NCBI GenBank assembly: GCA_017615445.1
Contig: JAGAAD010000091.1
Location: 1-16,304, forward strand
Length of the DNA: 16,304 nucleotides
Source of the DNA: Bacteroidales bacterium
GTDB taxonomy: Bacteria; Bacteroidota; Bacteroidia; Bacteroidales; UBA932
Direction: 5' to 3'
In this document: positions 11,259-16,304 of the stretch, piece after piece
Layout of the letters: each line of letters begins with the position of its first letter
How positions within the stretch are numbered: the first letter of the stretch is position 1
The notes under the pieces: generated by a model
The model's database searches: none
What the model was told of the DNA's origin: nothing
Seen by the model: the letters and a program-made list of their open reading frames with translations, nothing else
Translations under genes and position numbers: made by a program

Positions 11259-11374
11259 GGCGCGTGGGGGATAACTCCCTCACAGTCAGCTACTTAATAT
11301 AATTAGGTGTCTCGTTTTCGGGACACCTAATTTGTTTAAATCGCTAATAATCAGAGGGTTATCCCCCACACGCC
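11259..11374. repeat. Inverted repeat enclosing the fba terminator
   Basis: The arms 11259-11275 and 11358-11374 are inverted copies at 16 of 17 positions; both carry a run of five G or C next to ATAAC/GTTAT. Pairing continues inward as CCTC/GAGG with a two-base bulge. The 11 bp-plus terminator hairpin sits inside the 82 bp interior. The arrangement recalls the palindrome before dnaK, although the sequences differ. Confidence 0.75.
11301..11332. terminator. Terminator between convergent fba and EEP-family genes
   Basis: A 14 bp stem (11301-11314 with 11319-11332, one T-G wobble) closes a TTTT loop and ends in AATT followed by TGTTT. The stem has AT at its base on both sides, so it can serve both converging transcripts. 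The U-run is short and interrupted. Confidence 0.8.
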
Positions 11375-11386
11375 ATCGAATGATTT

Positions 11387-11422
11387 GAGTCGCAAAGCGA
11401 CGACAGGCAGGGGGTCTGGGGG
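11387..11422. repeat. G-rich dispersed repeat, copy 1
   Basis: A 36 bp sequence that recurs at 16255-16290 with 33 of 36 positions equal. It contains a small GTCGC-AAA-GCGAC stem (11389-11401) and the G-rich stretch GGCAGGGGGTCTGGGGG. It lies just after the 3' end of the EEP-family gene. Confidence 0.8.
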
Positions 11423-11429
11423 ATGATAA

Positions 11430-12218
11430 TTAATGTAGTCTCAATTTCACCACCACCGGCAGATGGTCGGAGGCGGTCTTGGGATTTCCGAACTTGAACT
11501 TGGGACGAACGCCCGCGCGGCCCACAACGCGGTACGAGCCGCTGTCTTTCAGCACCATCACATAGTCTATGCATGAGCGGGGCTTGTCCGACGGGAAGGA
11601 CAGATCATAGGGCGAAACCACATCGAACCATTGGCGGAAAAAGTCCAGCGTGCGGCTGTCCGGGCCGGCGTTGAAGTCGCCGCAGAGGATCACCGGCTTG
11701 CCGGTCATGTTGCGGGCTTCCAGCAGCTTGGCCGTGAGAATCTCGGCCTGGCGGAGCCTGGAGGGTTCGTCGGCATAGTCCAAATGCGCGCAGGCGAAGA
11801 CGAAACGGTCCGTTTCCACCACGGCGGCGGCGCGCGGCTCGGAGCCGGCACCCTTCGGCAGCGCGATGGTGTATGAGTCGATGACCTTGAACCGCGGGCT
11901 CGTGACGGCTCCGACCCCATAGCCGCCGCCTCCGAAACTCATCGCCTTGCCGAAATGGCCGAACCAGCCCTTGCCCATGTGGGCGACGAATTCCTTCAGC
12001 TGGTCGCGGCGGTTGTTGCGGATTATCGAGCAGCTGTCCAGTTCGCAGAGGCCGATCACGTCCGCACGGACTTCGTGCATCATTTCAGCCACCTCTTCGC
12101 TGCTGTCCGGGACATATTTGTTGAACACTCCCACATTGTAGGAGCATATAGTCAGATCATACGATCCCCAGATTCCGAACAGCGAAAACAGCGCTGCGAG
12201 AAGAATAACCCTTTTCAT
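11430..12218 (-). CDS. Secreted endonuclease/exonuclease/phosphatase-family protein
   Basis: A 262-residue protein with the DNase I-like fold. Metal and catalytic positions are in place: S-Y-N28-V near the start, L-C-E59-L-D, A-C-A-H-L-D-Y, G180-D-F-N183, and S-D251-H252-L-P near the C-terminus. The first 18 or so residues are basic then hydrophobic (M-K-R-V-I-L-L-A-A-L-F), so the protein is exported or membrane-anchored and acts outside the cytoplasm. Members hydrolyse phosphodiesters in nucleic acids, lipids or nucleotides; the substrate here is not determined. An in-frame TTG lies 9 bp upstream, but the ATG at 12218 is chosen because the TTG lies in the -7 promoter element. It is divergent from the M13 peptidase gene and converges on fba. 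Confidence 0.85.
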   Translation of the reverse strand: MKRVILLAALFSLFGIWGSYDLTICSYNVGVFNKYVPDSSEEVAEMMHEVRADVIGLCELDSCSIIRNNRRDQLKEFVAHMGKGWFGHFGKAMSFGGGGYGVGAVTSPRFKVIDSYTIALPKGAGSEPRAAAVVETDRFVFACAHLDYADEPSRLRQAEILTAKLLEARNMTGKPVILCGDFNAGPDSRTLDFFRQWFDVVSPYDLSFPSDKPRSCIDYVMVLKDSGSYRVVGRAGVRPKFKFGNPKTASDHLPVVVKLRLH

Positions 12219-12224
12219 TTTAGG

Positions 12225-12232
12225 CAAAGATA
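12225..12232 (-). promoter_or_regulatory. -7 element of the EEP-family gene; implies a leaderless message
   Basis: On the - strand TATCTTTG runs from 12232 to 12225 and only six bases separate it from the ATG at 12218. As transcription usually starts about that far downstream of this element, the message probably begins at or next to the start codon. No clear TTTG -33 box is seen. Confidence 0.55.
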
Positions 12233-12234
12233 AC

Positions 12235-12242
12235 TAAATTTG
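12235..12242 (+). promoter_or_regulatory. -7 element of the M13 peptidase unit
   Basis: TAAATTTG matches TAnnTTTG and ends 39 bases before the ATG at 12282. It stands two bases from the opposite-facing -7 element of the divergent gene, so polymerase footprints on the two promoters would overlap. Confidence 0.5.
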
Positions 12243-12281
12243 AAGATTGAATCCCGCAGACGAAAACAAACACATTATTAT

Positions 12282-14303
12282 ATGAAGGTTAAATTTATCG
12301 TTATGATGATCGCATCCGCGGCTCTTGCCGCATCTTGCGCAGACCAGAACAGGGAGAAGGTCCCTGGTTTCGATCTTAATAATCTGGACACATCAGTCGC
12401 TCCCGGCGCAGATTTTTATCAGTACAGCACCGGCGGCTGGCAGAAGAATAACCCCCTGAAGCCCGAATTCTCGCGCTACGGCTCGTTCGATGTTCTTGCA
12501 GAGAACAACGAAATCCGTCTGAACGAGTTGTTCAAAGACCTCACCACCCTCAAGGCGAAGAAGGGCTCGGACGAGCAGAAGCTCGCAGACCTATACACCC
12601 AGGGCCTGGATTCGTTGAGGCTTAACGCCGAGGGCGCAGCACCGATTCAGGCCGGAATAGCCGAGCTCGCATCGGTCGTGGACGCGGAAAGCTTCGCCCG
12701 CGCCACCGGAAAACTGATGATGGTGGGAGTCGGCAGCCTGTTCGGAGGCTATGTCACCGCAGACCTGATGGACAGCAACATCAATATCCTCTACATCAGC
12801 GAGAGCGGTCTGGCCATGCACAATCGCGACTACTACCTGCTTCCCGAGCACGCCGCCCTGCGCGAAGGCTACCAGGCCTTCCTCGAGAAGGTGCTCACGC
12901 TCGCGGGCGTGCCTGAGCCGGCGACCGTGGCCAAGGATGCCTTCGACCTGCAGATGAAGATAGCGGTGCCCTACTGGAGCATGATCCAGCAGAGGGATGT
13001 GGCCGCTCAGTATAACCCTATGAGCTCCGAGGAGCTCTACAAGCTCTATCCGAACCTGAAGCTCGACGCATTGTTCGAGGAACTCGGAATCCCGGCGCAG
13101 GAGAAACTAGTCGTGGAGACTCCTTCTTATTTCGAGGCGCTGGACAAGATGATGCCTGCAATCCCGGGCCGCCAGCTCCGCAATTATCTTATTGCGAACC
13201 TGGTCAGCGACGCATGCGGCGCCATCAGCGACGATTTCACTGACGCTTCGTTCGAATTCTTCTCCAAGCAGATGTCCGGCGTGCAGCAGCAGAAGCCGCG
13301 CTGGAAGAGAGCCATGCAGGCCCCGAACATGATACTCGGAGAAGCCATCGGAAAGATGTATGTGAAGAAGTACTTCTCGGACAAAGACAAGAAGCGCATG
13401 CTCACCCTCGTCCACAACCTGCAGACAGCCCTCGGTGAGCACATCGCCGAGCTCGAGTGGATGAGCGACGAGACCAAGGCCAAGGCCCAGGAGAAGCTCG
13501 CCGCCTTCACCATCAAGATCGGCTATCCGGACAAGTGGAAGGATTATTCCGGCCTGGAGATCGACCCGGCCCTCCCGTACTACGAAAACCTCTGCGCCGC
13601 TTCGCGCTGGTACATGGCGGACAACCTCAGCAAGCTCGGCAAGCCGGTGGACCGCGAGGAATGGGGCATGTCGCCGCAGACCGTGAACGCCTACTATAAC
13701 CCCACCACCAACGAAATCTGCTTCCCGGCCGGCATCCTCCAGCCGCCGTTCTACAACACGGACGCTGACGATGCGATCAACTACGGCGCAATCGGAGTCG
13801 TGATCGGCCACGAAATGACGCACGGCTTCGACGACCAGGGCTGCCTCTTCGACAAAGACGGCAACATGCAGAACTGGTGGACCGCTGAAGACAAGGCCAA
13901 GTTCGACGCGAAGGCCGAGATCCTCGCAGCGCAGTACGACGCAGTGGAGGTCCTGCCCGGCGTCCATGCCAACGGCCACGCCACCCTCGGCGAGAACATC
14001 GCAGACCACGGCGGACTGCGCATCGCCTACAGCGCCCTGCAGAACAGCTTCGGCGGCAAGCACCCGGAGCCCATAGACGGCTTCACCGCCGAGCAGCGCT
14101 TCTACCTGGGCTACGCCACCGTCTGGGCCCAGAACATCACGGAGGCTGAAATCACCCGCCGCACCCTCATCGACGTCCACTCCCTCGGCTGCAACCGCGT
14201 GAATGTGGCCGTCCGCAACCTGGACACCTTCTTCGACGCCTTCGGCATCAAGGAGGGCGATCCGATGTTCCGCCCCGAGAGCGAGCGCGTTGTTATATGG
14301 TAA
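12282..14303 (+). CDS. M13-family (neprilysin-like) zinc metallopeptidase lipoprotein
   Basis: A 673-residue exported endopeptidase. The signal sequence ends in the lipobox A-A-S-C19, so the enzyme is lipid-anchored on the envelope. The zinc site is H510-E-M-T-H514 with E511 as general base, and the third ligand is in E571-N-I-A-D575. N-A-Y-Y-N-P-x-x-N-E, the substrate-binding motif of the family, precedes it, and the protein ends with ...V-V-I-W, the family's usual C-terminal Ile-Trp, though the cysteines seen in animal neprilysins are absent. Members cleave peptides on the amino side of hydrophobic residues. An in-frame TTG 42 bp upstream is rejected because the ATG at 12282 opens directly on the signal peptide. 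The kinase gene follows after 20 bp, so the two are likely cotranscribed. Confidence 0.96.
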   Translation: MKVKFIVMMIASAALAASCADQNREKVPGFDLNNLDTSVAPGADFYQYSTGGWQKNNPLKPEFSRYGSFDVLAENNEIRLNELFKDLTTLKAKKGSDEQKLADLYTQGLDSLRLNAEGAAPIQAGIAELASVVDAESFARATGKLMMVGVGSLFGGYVTADLMDSNINILYISESGLAMHNRDYYLLPEHAALREGYQAFLEKVLTLAGVPEPATVAKDAFDLQMKIAVPYWSMIQQRDVAAQYNPMSSEELYKLYPNLKLDALFEELGIPAQEKLVVETPSYFEALDKMMPAIPGRQLRNYLIANLVSDACGAISDDFTDASFEFFSKQMSGVQQQKPRWKRAMQAPNMILGEAIGKMYVKKYFSDKDKKRMLTLVHNLQTALGEHIAELEWMSDETKAKAQEKLAAFTIKIGYPDKWKDYSGLEIDPALPYYENLCAASRWYMADNLSKLGKPVDREEWGMSPQTVNAYYNPTTNEICFPAGILQPPFYNTDADDAINYGAIGVVIGHEMTHGFDDQGCLFDKDGNMQNWWTAEDKAKFDAKAEILAAQYDAVEVLPGVHANGHATLGENIADHGGLRIAYSALQNSFGGKHPEPIDGFTAEQRFYLGYATVWAQNITEAEITRRTLIDVHSLGCNRVNVAVRNLDTFFDAFGIKEGDPMFRPESERVVIW

Positions 14304-14323
14304 CCAATAATTAATAACCACAT

Positions 14324-15178
14324 ATGATTCTAATAGCAGATTCAGGCGCAACCAAGACCGATTGGGCATGCGTCAGCAGAGAAAACGGAACACAGATCCG
14401 CTTTCAGAGCCAGGGCTACAACCCTAACTACATAACCGGACCGGAGATCGCGAAGGACATCCTTATGCATCTTCCGGACGGCTTCCCGCGCAGGGACATC
14501 ACTGAGATTTATTTCTACGGCGCCGGCGTCACCGAGCTCCTCCGCGAGTTCATGACCAAGGTGCTTCTCGAGGTTTTCCCCACTGCGGAGAAGGTCTTCG
14601 TGGTGATGGACACCCTCGGATCATGCCGTGCACTCCTTCTGGACAAGCCCGGCTTCGCCGCCATCATCGGCACGGGTATGAACACCTGCCTCTATGACGG
14701 TGAGAACGAAGGTCTTAACATCGAATCCGGCGGCTTCATCCTCGGCGACGAAGGCAGCGGCGCTAACCTCGGAAAGAGGCTTGTCCTGGACTATCTGAGG
14801 CACTCCATGCCTGATAAGGTCTATGAAGAGACGAAGAAGGCGATAGGAATGACCAACGACGAAATAATCGCGGCGATCTACCAGAAGCCTTTCCCCAACC
14901 GCTTCTGCGCCCAGTTCGCGAAGTTCATTCAGGACCACTACGACTTCGATCCTTATTTCAAGAACCTCACCACCGAGGCGTTCAGGGACATGTTCCGCAA
15001 TGTGGTTTCGCACTACCCGGACTACCAGAAGTACAGCTTCAACGCAGTGGGATCAGTGGCGTTCCACCACAAATTCCTGCTGGAGCCGGTAGTTGAGGAG
15101 TTCGGCATGAAGATGGGCCGCATTCTGAAGGCCCCGATGGACGGCCTCATCGAGTATCACCTCGAGGTCACCAAATAG
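14324..15178 (+). CDS. BadF/BadG/BcrA/BcrD-type ATPase, probable amino-sugar (GlcNAc-like) kinase
   Basis: A 284-residue protein of the ASKHA (actin/hexokinase) fold. Phosphate 1 is D6-S-G-A-T-K-T-D-W14, phosphate 2 is I114-I-G-T-G-M-N120, and G-G-F-I-L-G-D142-E-G-S-G-A-N-L-G is the signature shared with N-acetylglucosamine kinases. V-G-S-V-A-F near the C-terminus is the adenosine-loop region. It therefore likely phosphorylates a sugar with ATP in the cytosol, most likely a cell-wall or host-glycan amino sugar; the exact substrate is not shown. The ATG at 14324 follows the peptidase stop by 20 bp with no terminator between, and a terminator follows the gene, so it is the last gene of the unit. 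No functional link between peptidase and kinase is evident from sequence. Confidence 0.85.
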   Translation: MILIADSGATKTDWACVSRENGTQIRFQSQGYNPNYITGPEIAKDILMHLPDGFPRRDITEIYFYGAGVTELLREFMTKVLLEVFPTAEKVFVVMDTLGSCRALLLDKPGFAAIIGTGMNTCLYDGENEGLNIESGGFILGDEGSGANLGKRLVLDYLRHSMPDKVYEETKKAIGMTNDEIIAAIYQKPFPNRFCAQFAKFIQDHYDFDPYFKNLTTEAFRDMFRNVVSHYPDYQKYSFNAVGSVAFHHKFLLEPVVEEFGMKMGRILKAPMDGLIEYHLEVTK

Positions 15179-15182
15179 ATTG

Positions 15183-15211
15183 AAAATCCCGGCCGGGCGG
15201 TCGGGATTTTT
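15183..15211. terminator. Bidirectional terminator between kinase gene and lipoprotein gene
   Basis: A 12 bp stem (15183-15194 with 15199-15210, one G-T wobble) closes a GGGC loop. AAAA on the left and TTTTT on the right give a U-run in either direction. It starts four bases after the kinase stop and ends three bases before the lipoprotein gene's stop. Confidence 0.9.
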
Positions 15212-15213
15212 AA

Positions 15214-16071
15214 TTATGGTTTCGGGATGTAAAAGACGTATTTCGGGTAGGTCCAGGTGCCTATGTACCCGGGGAAGTAGACGAAGAGGAACCAGTCCTG
15301 ATCGTTTGAGATCATGTTTATGGGAGCATCCTGTCCGGGGAAGTGCGCGAGAATGTTTTCCGGCGATCCTGCGATATGGTTCCCGTTGGAGAAATCCACC
15401 TCTATATCTTTAAGAATGTACCACAAATCACCGTCCGCCCGGGTCTTCAGTGTGTAACTTTCTTCCGGATTGATCTCTATCGATTCCGGAGAACCGTCTT
15501 TGTAGGTGAGAAGCAAAGTACATTTCATTCCCGAACCGTTCCTGAAGGTTGCGGAACTATAATTCATATAATCCACCTCGGCATATTCTTCCTTGTAGGA
15601 GGGAACATCCTTGGCGGATTCGGAAACCTTTTCAATCTGGACTGCGAAACTCTCTCCATGAGTTTCTCCTTCGAAGGAAATATGAGTCTCGGCGGCAGAG
15701 CCCACCACGCCGCTCACACTGATGTTCGAAAAGTCAAATTCTTCTGAATTGACCGCACCCGAACCCTGGATTCCGTATGCATTGATGACGTATTTCCCCT
15801 CCTCGACCCCGAAAGGAATTTCATTCAGCCTGAAGGAAACGCTCTGCTCTTTTCCGTGCTCGTCATTGAATTTGTATTGCACATCGATGTTGTAGCAGAA
15901 ATCAGCGACCTTATTGATCGACAGCTTTCCGGTCTTCGGTTTCAGTTCCTTCTCCCCGGACTTGCTTTCGACAATATACAATGTCGCTTTTCCCTTTGAC
16001 AGCACCAACCCGTCCTTCGCGCAGGACACCATCAGCACCGCCATCATCAACATCAGAGCAATTCTTTTCAT
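15214..16071 (-). CDS. Lipoprotein of unknown function
   Basis: A 285-residue protein I do not recognise. It opens with M-K-R-I, a Met/Leu/Ala/Val-rich hydrophobic run and the lipobox M-V-S-C17, so it is exported and lipid-anchored; no negatively charged retention motif other than A-K-D-G follows the cysteine. The mature part is acidic-to-neutral, rich in Ser, Glu, Val, Tyr and Phe, and alternates polar and hydrophobic residues as in beta-sandwich proteins. The C-terminal end is aromatic (W-F-L-F-V-Y-F-P-G-Y, then W-T-Y-P-K-Y-V-F-Y). There are no catalytic motifs. Base composition is more AT-rich than that of its neighbours, hinting at a lineage-specific or acquired gene. It has its own promoter with a very short leader and an unusual repeat cluster upstream. 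Confidence 0.75.
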   Translation of the reverse strand: MKRIALMLMMAVLMVSCAKDGLVLSKGKATLYIVESKSGEKELKPKTGKLSINKVADFCYNIDVQYKFNDEHGKEQSVSFRLNEIPFGVEEGKYVINAYGIQGSGAVNSEEFDFSNISVSGVVGSAAETHISFEGETHGESFAVQIEKVSESAKDVPSYKEEYAEVDYMNYSSATFRNGSGMKCTLLLTYKDGSPESIEINPEESYTLKTRADGDLWYILKDIEVDFSNGNHIAGSPENILAHFPGQDAPINMISNDQDWFLFVYFPGYIGTWTYPKYVFYIPKP

Positions 16072-16076
16072 CTCCG

Positions 16077-16110
16077 CAAATATAACTCTTTTCCGGACAC
16101 CTCGCGCAAA
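16077..16110 (-). promoter_or_regulatory. Promoter of the unknown lipoprotein; implies a leaderless message
   Basis: On the - strand TTTG (16110-16107) is followed after 22 bases by TATATTTG (16084-16077), an exact TAnnTTTG match. Only five bases separate it from the ATG at 16071. The spacer is filled by one copy of a repeated motif (16089-16108), which could be an operator. Confidence 0.6.
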
Positions 16111-16159
16111 AACGGGCTTTTTCGCTAGAGATGTCCGTTTTTTCGGGACATCTCGCGCA
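16089..16159. repeat. Three-copy GGACAYCTC motif cluster upstream of the lipoprotein gene
   Basis: Two direct copies, 16089-16108 and 16140-16159, agree at 18 of 20 positions (the second reads TTTTCGGGACATCTCGCGCA). A third, inverted copy of the core (GAGATGTCC, 16128-16136) pairs perfectly with 16146-16154 to make a 9 bp stem with a 9 base loop. The first copy lies inside the promoter spacer. Confidence 0.75.
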
Positions 16160-16254
16160 CTTGGAGAACAGAAGGCACATTGGGAGAGGAAAATGGGGAG
16201 GGAGAGAAGGGAGTAGAGATGGAGAAATAGTGGTAGGACGTTGGATAGAAGTTA

Positions 16255-16290
16255 GAGGCGCGAAGCGACGATAGGCAGGGGGTCTGGGGG
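16255..16290. repeat. G-rich dispersed repeat, copy 2
   Basis: Matches 11387-11422 at 33 of 36 positions, including GGCAGGGGGTCTGGGGG, and continues as further G residues. The small stem seen in copy 1 is weaker here. The window ends 14 bases later, so the neighbouring gene on the right is not visible. The stretch 16160-16254 before it has no gene and is purine-rich. Confidence 0.8.
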
Positions 16291-16304
16291 GGGTATGCTC
16301 CACA

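Noticed and set aside
13107..14369. 420-codon open frame on the - strand inside the M13 peptidase gene
   Set aside because: It is antisense to the peptidase with all motifs intact; the product is Val/Glu/Asp-biased with no recognisable domain.
15911..16303. 130-codon - strand frame with two C-A-R-C-P-E-K repeats resembling zinc knuckles
   Set aside because: The repeated peptide is the translation of the direct DNA repeat at 16089-16159, and the frame also runs through the lipoprotein's start and promoter.

Overview
The window reads as a chromosomal housekeeping region of a Bacteroidota bacterium, most likely order Bacteroidales, at fairly high GC by eye. The support is: -7 promoter elements of the form TAnnTTTG in front of several genes, no Shine-Dalgarno sequences at most starts, outer-membrane-type lipoproteins with an Ala/Val-Ser-Cys lipobox, a leucyl-tRNA synthetase whose zinc-ligand cysteines are missing, a small AraC-type regulator, and the gmk-nadD pair. 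Genus cannot be set from this sequence alone; this part is inference from remembered family features.

Layout. The left end (1-4994, + strand) holds the tail of a SPOR-domain protein, leuS, and two tandem YitT-type membrane proteins with touching or overlapping reading frames, closed by a strong terminator. Then comes a small AraC-family regulator (+) that runs 56 bp into the 3' end of an RluA-type pseudouridine synthase on the - strand; the latter is coupled to an upstream OmpA-like lipoprotein gene. Between that lipoprotein gene and dnaK lies a 352 bp gene-free stretch with a 128 bp nested palindrome, a short TGACA/TGTCA palindrome and a TGGCACG motif. dnaK (+) converges on gmk-nadD (-) at a symmetric terminator that contains both stop codons. 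fba (class II aldolase, +) is divergent from gmk and converges on an endonuclease/exonuclease/phosphatase-family protein (-). That gene diverges from an M13 metallopeptidase lipoprotein and a BadF-type sugar kinase (+), which converge on an unrecognised lipoprotein (-).

How the genes fit together. Most products serve core functions: tRNA charging, RNA modification, NAD and GTP supply, glycolysis and protein folding. Several others are envelope-targeted (two or three lipoproteins, a secreted nuclease/phosphatase-fold protein, SPOR domain). I see no defence island, integrase, phage, CRISPR array or biosynthetic cluster.

What is unusual is in the intergenic DNA. There is a nested palindrome before dnaK, a second inverted repeat wrapped around the fba terminator, a 36 bp G-rich repeat present twice in the window, and a three-copy motif cluster inside and upstream of the last lipoprotein's promoter. 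Together they suggest families of short dispersed repeats in this genome.
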